From the NCBI GenBank assembly GCA_028641055.1, contig CM054062.1, positions 10,939,638 through 11,003,637 on the forward strand: a DNA stretch of 64,000 nucleotides, in the 5' to 3' direction. Origin of the DNA: Alopecurus myosuroides (Eukaryota > Streptophyta > Magnoliopsida > Poales > Poaceae). Shown here piece after piece: positions 22,166 through 31,645 of the stretch (its first letter is position 1; each line of letters begins with the position of its first letter). Both the position numbers and the translations under genes were made by a program. Under the pieces are notes generated by a model that searched no databases, was not told the DNA's origin, and was given only the letters and a program-made list of their open reading frames with translations.

Positions 22166-22981
22166 ATGGATCTCAGGTTCTACCCGCAGGTGGTTCGGAT
22201 GACTCGTTGTGAGAGCACCGCCGGTTATCCGGAGATGCTGAGAGACATGGTCACTTATCTGGGGTTCCGTTGGGCACCAGAGTACCAGCTCTACGAGCAG
22301 CAGCGAGAGTTTGACCAGACCTACTACCAGGCTATCGTCTACATTCTGTCAGATGATGGCATGAGCGTTGTCCACCGCTATGAGGCAGTAGGTTCCACAG
22401 TGGATATGGCCGTGCAGCAGGCAGCTTACGTGAGTCTCACCGTCCTCCGTGCTGACTACTGGGGGTTTGACGATTCTATCTATCGCCACATTCCCCGTGG
22501 TTACATCACTTCAGCGGGAGCTCACTTCACCCTCTACGACAACCTGGATGTCTACGAGCATGATAACACCAGGCTGCACACCACCGCTCAGTTTGTGAGG
22601 CACAGTGACGCTGTTGCCACCACACTTTCTCAGGAGTTGGCCTCAGTCAGGGAGCAGCTCTACCTTGCTTTGACTCGTCTGGCTACGTACACCACAGACT
22701 TTGTTGGAGATGAGCGCTTTGCACGTTTCCATCAGACAGTTGGACGTAGTTTGCCAGATGCTGGAGGTTACGAGCCGATCAGAGGTCCACTCCTCAACCT
22801 CGGAGCTGGTTACACTGGGATTCCACGCTTTGGAGCACAGGGAGACGACGCTTTCTACTTCACCACACCGAGAGTTGCTCTCAGAGCAGTCCCGGTCTAT
22901 GTGGATCGTCGTTCTACCTACTTCCGTGGGATTCCTCCTCACCGTATCTCTCGTCGTACTACTCACCGCCGTCCTGCGTGA
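22166..22981 (+). CDS. Extra ORF between primer-binding site and gag
   Basis: 271 codons from the ATG at 22166 (MDLRFYPQ). The frame is open from 21995, but I prefer the later start because the upstream residues look like leader, and CATCTGCAG just before the ATG could be a splice acceptor. Residues about 28-90 (APEYQLYEQ, YYQAIVYI, EAVGSTVDMAVQQAAYVSLT) have a strand-strand-helix pattern with an Ala-rich final helix, faintly like a double-stranded-RNA-binding fold; this is only a resemblance. The middle is helical, and the C-terminus is Arg/His-rich (RRTTHRR), which suggests nucleic-acid contact. Extra ORFs before gag have been reported in some rice gypsy elements. The reading frame is intact although gag-pol is not. 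Confidence 0.7.
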   Translation: MDLRFYPQVVRMTRCESTAGYPEMLRDMVTYLGFRWAPEYQLYEQQREFDQTYYQAIVYILSDDGMSVVHRYEAVGSTVDMAVQQAAYVSLTVLRADYWGFDDSIYRHIPRGYITSAGAHFTLYDNLDVYEHDNTRLHTTAQFVRHSDAVATTLSQELASVREQLYLALTRLATYTTDFVGDERFARFHQTVGRSLPDAGGYEPIRGPLLNLGAGYTGIPRFGAQGDDAFYFTTPRVALRAVPVYVDRRSTYFRGIPPHRISRRTTHRRPA

Positions 22982-23190
22982 TGAGCATGGGAGTACCGAT
23001 GTATCCATTCCTAGCTATGTTTAGTTATCCTTTGTCTTTCGAACCATGTATTGGTCTGTTGGATATTCTGATGTATTTGAACATGTGATGATGTACCTGA
23101 TGGTTATCTATTCATGCTCGGAATAATCTCTCTTTCGGTTACCAAGTCTATCCTTTTCTGTTGTTGTGCTAAAATGCATGTCTATTCAGG

Positions 23191-23521
23191 ATGCCGCCAA
23201 CAAGGAGCAACCCGCCTGAACCCCCTCCGCTCACGGAGCTGTTGACTCAGATGACTCAGGTCGTGGCTCAGATGGCCCAGATCCAGGCTAACCAGCACAA
23301 CAACCAGAATGCTCCGCGGGTCAGCATCAAGGAGTTCCTCAGTATGGGTCCGAGAGCTTTCGTGGCAACACGTGAGCCTCTGGATGCTGATGATTGGATC
23401 AGGGAGATGGCCAGGGCTCTGGACATTGCTCACGTTGCTGAGGAGGACAAAGTCAAGTATGCCACCTACCTACTGAAGGGTCAGGCAGCCACTTGGTGGG
23501 AGAACTACCAGACCATGAGAG
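23191..23521 (+). pseudogene. Gypsy gag-pol, part 1 (N-terminal gag)
   Basis: The ATG at 23191 opens a typical chromovirus gag: a Pro-rich start (EPPPLTELL), a Gln-rich helix (MTQVVAQMAQIQANQ), then the conserved core (DADDWIREMARALDI and LLKGQAATWWENY). After 110 codons the CACTA element interrupts it; the apparent end at 23544 lies in transposon sequence. The frame resumes correctly at 36025 once the insertion and one GAG copy are discounted. Confidence 0.9.
23519..23521. repeat. Target duplication GAG, left copy
   Basis: Three bases before CACTAGTAGG, repeated at 36022-36024. Three bases is the diagnostic length for CACTA elements. Confidence 0.93.
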
Positions 23522-23559
23522 CACTAGTAGGGAATGGCTTATAGCCACCACCATACCGC

Positions 23560-23866
23560 TGGCGAACAAGGATTGTTGTTGCCCAGCGCTAATAGTGCTG
23601 GCGAACACGTATGCCTGTTCGCCAGTACTACCGCTGGCGAACAACCACACTTGTTCGCCAGCGGTACGTCTGGGCCCCACCTGCGCGCGATTTGAAATGG
23701 TAGCGCCGCTGCCTTATTTTACCGCTGGCGAACGGCCATCATTGTTCGCCAGCGCTACGCCCACAACCGCTGGCGAACAGGTGCTTCCGTTCGCCAGCGC
23801 TAAGATGTGGGCCCAGCACGCATCTTAGCGCTGGCGAACAGAAGCACCTGTTCGCCAGCGGTAGTC
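23560..23866. repeat. CACTA 5' subterminal repeat array
   Basis: Eleven copies of CTGGCGAAC or its complement GTTCGCCAG, most within CCGCTGGCGAAC. By analogy with En/Spm these would be binding sites for the element's own DNA-binding protein. They are CpG-containing and so could be controlled by methylation. Confidence 0.9.
23767..23861. repeat. 41 bp inverted repeat within the 5' array
   Basis: Arms 23767-23807 and 23821-23861 are reverse complements with one mismatch, around a 13 nt spacer that contains the palindrome TGGGCCCA. Each arm holds two array motifs. Confidence 0.9.
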
Positions 23867-24343
23867 CGCAGATCCTTGCCACAAAGTGGCACCCCCACCC
23901 CCACCTACCCACTTTCCCCTCCACTCTCTCTTCTTCACCTTGTTCCCTCTTCTCTCTCTAGCTCGAAATTATGCCAATTTCTCCACCCTCCTACTCTATT
24001 TTGAACCAACTAAATTTATTTTAGTTGGTATATATATGTTTATCTCCCTCCTAACATCATTTCTACCCCAAATTTTCCCTCCCTAGCCATCTAGATCTAG
24101 AATTAACCCCTTTCTCTCCAAAGCTCCAAATTTCTCCGGATATCATCGTGTGGCCATCTATTCATTTGAGGTGTGATGAATGATAATATATAATTAAATG
24201 AGTTTGTATATAAATTTTGTCCGGATACACGCGATATGCAATATGTGTGAAATTTCACCGGATTCAACAATGGTCGTGTGATGGAGACGATAAATGCATG
24301 TGTGCGCAATTTGTTGTGGAATGAAATTGAGTAGCCAACTATC

Positions 24344-24436
24344 GCCGGAATGTTGATTCATTTCCGTCTCGGCATAGTTTGGCACTCCTCTAACCTCCAA
24401 TTTGTAGGAAGGTCATGCCGATTTTTTTCCGTGAAT
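24344..24436 (+). promoter_or_regulatory. Shared upstream module, TNP2 copy
   Basis: Matches 31428-31518 upstream of the second gene. It starts GCCGGAATGTTGATT.ATTTC, later has AAGGTCATGCCGA and ends TTCCGTGAAT. It lies 78-170 bp before the TNP2 ATG. The role is unknown; its place suggests a common leader or regulatory element. Confidence 0.8.
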
Positions 24437-24513
24437 ATCGAAATATATATATATATTATGTTTGGTTCTAATATTAATTATATCGGCGCGCGCTCTCGTG
24501 CAGGCGACATATA

Positions 24514-27500
24514 ATGGTGGTCGTTAAGAGTGAACGTGTCGTGAATAGTTACTTGAGACACGCGACAGAAGACATGTTACAAAATGGCCGCAAGGAGATA
24601 CGATGTCCATGTCGAAAGTGCAAACTAGGGGGCTTGCTCAATCCCTTTACCGGAGACTTGCTCAGTCACCTCCTAAGGTATGGTTTCATGGATGGGTATA
24701 ACAGTCAGTGGGTAAGTGATGATGAAGATGATGAAGTCCATGGGGCGGCGGCGGTAGAAAATGATGTGCAACAGGACAATAGCAACGATCGAATAGAACT
24801 ACAGCAGGACCAAGATCAGCCTCATGACCCAGCACATGATCATGGAGAAGATGTTGAACAAGACGTGGAAGAAGATCACGAGGACACAGGGACACCCCTA
24901 ACGGAAGTTGTGCGTGACCCTCATCTGAAAGAACTGCTTTTGAGAAAGACGACTAACTCGATATCTGCTGCTAGAGAGCAATCGAAGCTGGCGCAACTAG
25001 AGATAGACTCGAAGACACCGTTGTATGCAGGCTGCGGTCCGGGAGAGTCCCGCCTGAGAGTGGCCCTCGATGTTCTGCAGATGAAGGCGAGATACAAATG
25101 GAGCGACATAAGCGTCGATGCAAGCCTGCAATACTGGCACGATGTCCTTCCAGAGGGCAACACTTGTGCTAAAAGTTGCGACGAGGCCAAGAAAGTCGTG
25201 TGCCCCTTTGATTTACCTCACGAAAAATACCATGTGTGCATCAACGATTGCTACATTTATCGGAAAGAGGACGCGAACAAAACCATTTGTCCAGTTTGCA
25301 GCGCCGCTCGATACAAGAAAGGGAAGAAGAAAGCTCCTCGGAAAGTTGTGTGGTACTTTCCGCTCATTCCCCGTCTGCAACGGTATTTCGCGGACCGCAA
25401 GGAAGCAGAGCTCATGCGCTGGCACGCGAAAAGGAGGAATAAAGTTTTGAAAGATCCAAATCGAAGTGAAAAAGTAATTCTGACACATCCTTCAGATGCA
25501 AGTCAATGGAAAGCAATTGACTGTGAATATCCAACGTTCGGGGCGGAGGCAAGGAACATCAGGTTGGGTGTGAGCACCGACGGACTCAATCCGTTTGGCA
25601 ACCAGAGCAGCACCCATAGCACCTGGCCCGTGTTTGTATGGATGTACAACATCCCTCCCTGGTTGTGCATGAAGAGGAAGTATATTCACATGAGTATGCT
25701 AATTCAAGGGCCGAAACAACCAGGCAACGACATAAATCTATACCTGAAGCTGCTTAAAGATGAGCTGGAAACGCTATGGGCCGAGGAAGGGGTGAACACA
25801 TGGGACGCCTTCGGTGAACAATATTTCCCAATGAGAGTTGTCTTACTCTGTACGGTTCACGACCTACTAGGCTACGGATATGTGGCGGGCCAGGTGTGCC
25901 ACGGACATAACGGTTGCGTGAGGTGCATGGATGACCCCACGTTTATGCAACTTCCGAAAGATCCTGGGTCTTCGAAAACAGTTTTCGTTGGCCATCGAAG
26001 GTGGCTACCCAACAAAGACCCGTGGAGAAGGCGAGGAGACCTTTTTAACGGTGAGGATGAGCTCCGTGGACCTCCACGTAAGAGGTGCGGCGAAGAAATC
26101 TACAATTTGCTGAATGATTGGAAGGAATGCCCAGAGCCTGGAAAGAAGCAAAAGGCGCCAAAACCGCTTCTGGATGTATGGAAGACGAGGTCGGTGTTTT
26201 GGGACTTGCCATACTGGCCCTTTCTCGATACGCCTCACTGCCTTGATCTGATGCATATCACAAAGAATGTGTTTGAAAGTTTGTTTGGCACGCTGCTCAA
26301 CATGCCGGAGAGGACCAAAGACGGGGTGAAAGCAAGAAACGACCTGAAATATTTTGGTATTAGGGTAGATCTTCAGGGGGGACGCCCGGATGATGACGAC
26401 GGCGATCAATCGTGTGATGAGGAGACGGATGGTCGCAAGGCCAAAAGGGTTAAGAGGAATGACTATTACTGCCCCCCCTCCTGCTTCACTCTTAGTCCGG
26501 ACGAGATCACAAAATTGATGATGTGCCTTCTCGGAGTCAAAGTCCCTAGCGGTTACTCAGGGCTAATAAGCAGATTCCTCGACGCGCAGAAACAAAAGTT
26601 TAGCGGGATGAAGTCTCATGACTGTTACGTGATGATGACGCAGATACTTCCGGTTGCGATCCGCGGAATAATGGACAAACACGTCCGGGAAACCCTGTTT
26701 GGCCTCTGTAACTTCTTCGACGTTATATCTCGAAAGTCGATCACGGGGAAGCAGATCTCAAGGCTGCAGGAAGAGATTGTCGTGATACTATGCGAGCTTG
26801 AGATGTACTTTCCACCATCATTCTTTGACATATGTGTTCATCTGTTGGTCCATATCGTGGACGATATCATCCATCTCGGGCCGTTGTTCCTGCACAACAT
26901 GATGCCGTTTGAAAGGATGAATGGGGTCATCAAAGGATATGTTCGCAACAGAGCTCGTCCGGACGGAAGCATCGTTCAGGGCTTTCTCACCGAAGAGTGC
27001 ATCTCTTTCTGCACGAATCATATGGACGTGGAGGACCCAGTTGGTCTGCCCAGAAACAAGCACATTGGCAAGCTCGATGGAGTAGGTCACAAAAATGGAC
27101 GTAGAGAAGTGCATGTGGATCGGGCTTGTCGACGCACCGACTTTAACAGGGCAAACTTAGTAGCTCTCCAACACATTGACATGGTCGATACTTGGGTGGA
27201 AAAACACAAGAGCTCGATTATGAAAAAGTACAGTGAACAAGGCAAGCGGAGGACCGAAGGAGAAATAATCAGAGAGCATAACTCCACTTTCTTGCGTTGG
27301 TTTAAAGATGTGATCGTCGCTAATCCACCGCCAAGGGATTGTGCGAAAAATAAACTTTTGTACGCCTTGGCACATGGCCCAGCTCCCAACCTAGCGACGT
27401 TTCAAGCATATGATATCAACGGGTTCACTTTCTACACAGAGGAGAAAGACAAAACTTCCGATTATCAAAACTCAGGGGTAACGATGGAATCCTACACCGG

Positions 27501-28011
27501 TGACAAAAAGTTAAGATACTACGGAAGGATCGAGGAGATATGGGAGCTTAACTACTCTGGAGAGAAGGTGCCTATGTTCCGCGTCAGATGGGCTAGGATG
27601 TCGACCGTCAGGAAAGAAGACCAATACTTTACAACCATGGTTATTCCCGAAGCCGGAACCTCATCAAGCGCGAATGTCACAGCGCAAAATGAGCCATGGG
27701 TATTGGCTAAGCATGTGTCACAATGCTTCTTCATAACAGACCCGGCAAGGCCTAGCCGTGTTGTCGTGAGGAGAGGGAAAAGAAATATCATCGGAATGGA
27801 TGGAGTCGTTGACGAGGACGAGTTCGACACGTTCGGCGACCCAAATATTGACGATGATCAAGAAGATGATGATGATAGTCATGCAACATACACAACAAGA
27901 AGAAGCAGAACTACGCTACCTAGGCATGGTCTTCCATTCAGAAGAAGAAGTCATAATGTGGGGTTAAATTATGCAACTTCGACCAAAAAAGGCAAAAAAA
28001 TCAAACACTGA
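24514..28011 (+). CDS. CACTA transposase, TNP2 type
   Basis: 1165 codons, uninterrupted. An acceptor-like CTCGTGCAG ends at 24503, so a leader intron is likely. Domains: an N-terminal transposase-associated zinc-like region (CPCRKCKLGG, residues about 30-40); an acidic linker (about 70-130); the TNP2 catalytic region with STDGLNPF (Asp356) and HCLDLMHITKNV (residues about 575-586); a DUF4218-like region (about 730-830, EMYFPPSFFDICVHLLVH); and a DUF4216-like region (about 990-1075, YYGRIEEIWELNY). The tail is basic (KKGKKIKH). The protein cuts and joins the CACTA ends. Length and domain order match full-length plant TNP2, and no stop or frameshift is seen, so it may be active. Confidence 0.95.
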   Translation: MVVVKSERVVNSYLRHATEDMLQNGRKEIRCPCRKCKLGGLLNPFTGDLLSHLLRYGFMDGYNSQWVSDDEDDEVHGAAAVENDVQQDNSNDRIELQQDQDQPHDPAHDHGEDVEQDVEEDHEDTGTPLTEVVRDPHLKELLLRKTTNSISAAREQSKLAQLEIDSKTPLYAGCGPGESRLRVALDVLQMKARYKWSDISVDASLQYWHDVLPEGNTCAKSCDEAKKVVCPFDLPHEKYHVCINDCYIYRKEDANKTICPVCSAARYKKGKKKAPRKVVWYFPLIPRLQRYFADRKEAELMRWHAKRRNKVLKDPNRSEKVILTHPSDASQWKAIDCEYPTFGAEARNIRLGVSTDGLNPFGNQSSTHSTWPVFVWMYNIPPWLCMKRKYIHMSMLIQGPKQPGNDINLYLKLLKDELETLWAEEGVNTWDAFGEQYFPMRVVLLCTVHDLLGYGYVAGQVCHGHNGCVRCMDDPTFMQLPKDPGSSKTVFVGHRRWLPNKDPWRRRGDLFNGEDELRGPPRKRCGEEIYNLLNDWKECPEPGKKQKAPKPLLDVWKTRSVFWDLPYWPFLDTPHCLDLMHITKNVFESLFGTLLNMPERTKDGVKARNDLKYFGIRVDLQGGRPDDDDGDQSCDEETDGRKAKRVKRNDYYCPPSCFTLSPDEITKLMMCLLGVKVPSGYSGLISRFLDAQKQKFSGMKSHDCYVMMTQILPVAIRGIMDKHVRETLFGLCNFFDVISRKSITGKQISRLQEEIVVILCELEMYFPPSFFDICVHLLVHIVDDIIHLGPLFLHNMMPFERMNGVIKGYVRNRARPDGSIVQGFLTEECISFCTNHMDVEDPVGLPRNKHIGKLDGVGHKNGRREVHVDRACRRTDFNRANLVALQHIDMVDTWVEKHKSSIMKKYSEQGKRRTEGEIIREHNSTFLRWFKDVIVANPPPRDCAKNKLLYALAHGPAPNLATFQAYDINGFTFYTEEKDKTSDYQNSGVTMESYTGDKKLRYYGRIEEIWELNYSGEKVPMFRVRWARMSTVRKEDQYFTTMVIPEAGTSSSANVTAQNEPWVLAKHVSQCFFITDPARPSRVVVRRGKRNIIGMDGVVDEDEFDTFGDPNIDDDQEDDDDSHATYTTRRSRTTLPRHGLPFRRRSHNVGLNYATSTKKGKKIKH

Positions 28012-28306
28012 TGAGAAACTATGTATATATTTTTCTGCCAATTGTATGCGACGAAACTATGTATATGCATGGGGTCTGATATCGATGTGCACTTATTATA
28101 AATTTAATGTACCTTGTTCTGTATTTCAAATGTGTGGACTTATATTTTTTGAAACATAAAGGAAACAAATAGAAATTAAATAAGAAGGAAACAACGGAAA
28201 ACAATAGAACACATAAAGAAAAAACAATAGAAAACAACTAAAACCAAAATAATGAAAAGAGAAAACAAGAAGGAAATATTGGAAAACAATTGAAAACATA
28301 AAAGGG
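28012..28306 (+). other. TNP2 3' flank, AT-rich
   Basis: AT-rich tract directly after the TNP2 stop, with many AAACAATAGAAAAC-type words. It probably contains the 3' UTR and polyadenylation region. No gene. Confidence 0.5.
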
Positions 28307-28832
28307 AATAATTGAAAACATAAAGGGAATAATGAAAAACAAAAAAACATTATTATTTGTAATGTGTTTGAAATAATTTGTAATGTGTTTGAATTAATGA
28401 AATGTGTCTTTGAATAATTTAAATGCATGTATTATTTAAATAAACATATTATTTAAATGCATGTATTATTCAAATAAACATATTATTTAAATGCATGTAT
28501 AAACATAATAATTTAAATGCATGAAATTAATTTGTAATGTATTATTTAAATGCATTTATAAACATAATAATTGAAAACATAAAGGGAATAATGAAAAACA
28601 AAAAAACATTATTATTTGTAATGTGTTTGAAATAATTTGTAATGTGTTTGAATTAATGAAATGTGTCTTTGAATAATTTAAATGCATGTATTATTTAAAT
28701 AAACATATTATTTAAATGCATGTATTATTCAAATAAACATATTATTTAAATGCATGTATAAACATAATAATTTAAATGCATGAAATTTATTTGTAATGTA
28801 TTATTTAAATGCATTTATAAACATAATAATTT
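28307..28832. repeat. 259 bp tandem duplication
   Basis: AATAATTGAAAACATAAAGG starts both at 28307 and at 28566, and the whole 259 bp unit follows twice almost unchanged. Inside each unit AAATGCATGTATTATT recurs several times. The near identity of the copies points to a recent duplication. Confidence 0.9.
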
Positions 28833-28845
28833 TAAAAAAAGTACC

Positions 28846-28966
28846 TCTGGCGAACAGCCATCCTTGTTCGCCAGCAGCATGTTACCGCTGGGCAACAGAG
28901 AGATGTTCGCCAGCGGTAAGGTACCGCTGGCGAACTACGGGGCTTGTTCGCCAGCGCTACACTGGC
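28846..28966. repeat. Internal CTGGCGAAC array between the two CACTA genes
   Basis: Five exact motifs plus one variant (CTGGGCAAC) in both orientations, the same unit as in the subterminal arrays. It lies about 0.9 kb after TNP2 and directly before a GC-rich block that looks like a leader exon of the second gene. Confidence 0.88.
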
Positions 28967-31427
28967 GCTGTGACACTTACGCGCGGGCCCCCCACCCCTC
29001 CCCTCTCTCTAGCAGTACTGCGCCCCTAGTATCAACACTTAGTCGATTTCGATCGAGAGAAACCACCGCGCGCGCCTCCCTCTCTGTTAACTCCGGCGAC
29101 CCTCCCTCTGTTAACTCCGGCGAGGACTAGGCCTCCGGCGAGCCCAATAGCACCACCGGCCGCGCCTCTCCCTCCCTCTCCTCACCCCTCCCTTCCCTCT
29201 CCACGCGCGCTCCCTCTCCCCACTGCCCCTGCGCGCGCGAACACCCCACCACTGCCCCGATCAGCCGTCGGCCACTTCCCCTCCCTCACCGGCGATCACC
29301 ACCCCCTGGCCACTCACTGCTCCTCCCCTGCGGCTGCTGCGCTGCCTCGTACAGCGGCACCGCCCCTGCTGCCCACTGTTCTGCCACGCACACAAGGTGC
29401 TCGACCAAAGTTCCATAAGAAAATCAGGTAGCTTTTTTGTTCTGTTTTTGGTGGATCAGAAATATAGCATTAAGTGATTCTGTTTTGCAAAAAAAACGTA
29501 AATCATCAGAGGCTAGTTCAACTCTAGGGCATTTTCTCATGTGATTGCTCAACTTGGGATCATGATCAGCCTAGTTTTTATTCTGTGCATTTTTTGTTCT
29601 GATGAGAACATCATTGCACTTGTTTTTATTCTGATTGCCTAGTTTTGGATTTCTGGCCAATGATGATAAATATGCACCAAATTATCCTTTGATTTTGTTG
29701 TTTTTGGCCACCTGATGCTCCTCCTTGCTGAGAATGTAATAATATATGTGACTGAAAATGCATGAATTAATGGCACTGCAAGGGACCCTTTTTTAATGAA
29801 AACAACCATTGATAACTTGCGGAATTAATCAGAAGCTGGAAAGTACTATCACTGCACCTGATGTGCATGAATTAATCAGAAGCTCATCGACGGATAGAGC
29901 TTATTGAAGCTTAAGATCTGAGGCCAGAGGTTATCCTGTTTTACTGTTTTTTTTCTCTTTTTGGTTTGCTCAAGTGATGATACAGCTAGCATGCAACACA
30001 ATGGTTTTTATTCACTTAAACATATTCAAGTGATGAATCTGGTTGGTGGTGATGGATGGTATATTTTTCAAACCTGTGAGTACTCCTAGCTTAATTTTGC
30101 AAACCTGTATGTACTAATGATTCGAAAATGAATTTGTTAGCCAAGTTCATCGTCTGTTTAATCCCTAATGTGAGCCATATTTTGATTGATCAATACATGA
30201 CTATAAGCACCTGATGAACACAGTACAGGAGCTAGGGAATTTGTAAGCACCTGATTAGCACAATTGTGAGCATTGGAGCGGAGGGAATTACTAAGCACCT
30301 GATTAGCACTAGTTGTGAGCATTGGAGCAAAGCTTCTGTTGCCTTCATAGATGAAATCATCGCTGTGAATTAACTCGACATAACCTGAGTGAACTATATA
30401 TTATTCAGAGTTCGTGACCACACTTAATAGCTGCCAACTGGTCTAGAAAACGATGACCATGATTTGCTTTCGAAAACAGACCTCAGAAACCGAGGAAAGT
30501 AGTCCATTGTCCCTTAAACAATTAAAAACTTTATGAAAATATGCAGTAAATTCTTATTTAACATAAAGAGATCGTGGTAAAATTTTGAGATCATTTGGAT
30601 GAGTTTGGTAGAACAAACTTGTTCTAATTTCAATTCTGCCAAAATTTAAATTTAATTACTTTTGGCAGTTAACAAACTTCAATTGATATAAAATTTTGTG
30701 TGTCACTCTTATTTGGCAATAAAAGGCCATGGTACAAATTTCAATTCATTTTGATGATATTTTTAAAACACACTTGTTTTCATTTTATTTCTGCAATTAA
30801 CTTCCAATAATTAATTGAGGCACTTAACTAGTTCAAAACCACATGAGATTTGGTGGAAAGTTATTATTTACCATAAGGAGGCACTGGTAGAAATTGGAGA
30901 TCATTTTGATAAAGTTTGTAGAACAAACTTGTTAAATTTCTGATTTGTTGCTGTGGAGAAAACCATGATTTTTGGGGCCTTAAACAACTTAATTTTTGGT
31001 GCCACTCCTTGTGCTACTCTCATTTGATATAAAGACCATGTGATTAATTTTACAAAGTATTTCCGCAAAGTTTGTAGAAGTAACTTGTTTGCGTTTTCAC
31101 CTTATGGCAATTCTGCCATTTTTCAAACAGAAAAGAATTCATTCTGTTTTGTGCCCATGTGCTTATATATCTTAACATAAATCATATTTTTGTGCCCATG
31201 TTATGTCACAATTGTTTTTGGTGGTTGGTGATGGTTGGTGGGTGGTGATGGATGTGGGGTGTGTATGGATGGTGGTGGTGATGGATGGTGGTGTATGGAT
31301 GGTGGAGATGGTGTGTGGTCGTATTGATATGTGCCCACCTTCGTGTGGATGACGATGATAATATGAGGGGTGGGATTATATGAGGGGTGGGTTTTTATGT
31401 GCAGGTACCCCACGTGAGTCCCTATTT
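28967..31427 (+). other. Probable leader and intron of the second CACTA gene
   Basis: 28985-29425 is GC-rich and lacks ORFs, with GTTAACTCCGGCGA repeated twice near 29085-29125, as in a 5' UTR. AAAATCAG/GTAGCT near 29427 could be a donor and TTATGTGCAG ending at 31404 an acceptor; the interval is AT-rich, as plant introns are. 31215-31310 is a TGG/ATGG microsatellite. The splice sites are inferred only. Confidence 0.4.
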
Positions 31428-31518
31428 GCCGGAATGTTGATTAATTTCCGTTCCGGCAAATTTGGGTACTCCATTTGTGATATTTTTAGCAAAGGTCATG
31501 CCGAAATTTTCCGTGAAT
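31428..31518 (+). promoter_or_regulatory. Shared upstream module, second-gene copy
   Basis: Counterpart of 24344-24436. Here the second half of the module is the left arm and loop of the hairpin at 31475-31549. Confidence 0.8.
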
Positions 31519-31549
31519 TTTGGCATGATCTTTGCTAAAAATATCACAA
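31475..31549 (+). promoter_or_regulatory. 28 bp stem hairpin upstream of the second gene
   Basis: Arms 31475-31502 and 31522-31549 pair over 28 positions with one mismatch, which is a G-U wobble in the plus-strand RNA. The loop is 19 nt and contains TTTTCCGTGAAT from the shared module. It is 97 bp before the ATG at 31646, hence probably in the leader RNA. Confidence 0.85.
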
Positions 31550-31645
31550 CTTAGAGTGTCCGAGAAATTTGGACTCATATGGGGTACATCGTCTAAATTG
31601 TAGGATTTGTTGAACTTATTTCGGGTTTTCTCTCCTTCATTAGAT

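Noticed and set aside
23560..23866. CRISPR-like array of CTGGCGAAC repeats
   Set aside because: Repeats are short, in both orientations and unevenly spaced; they are CACTA subterminal repeats in a plant genome.
31201..31413. His/Pro-rich minus ORF
   Set aside because: TGG/ATGG microsatellite in a putative intron.
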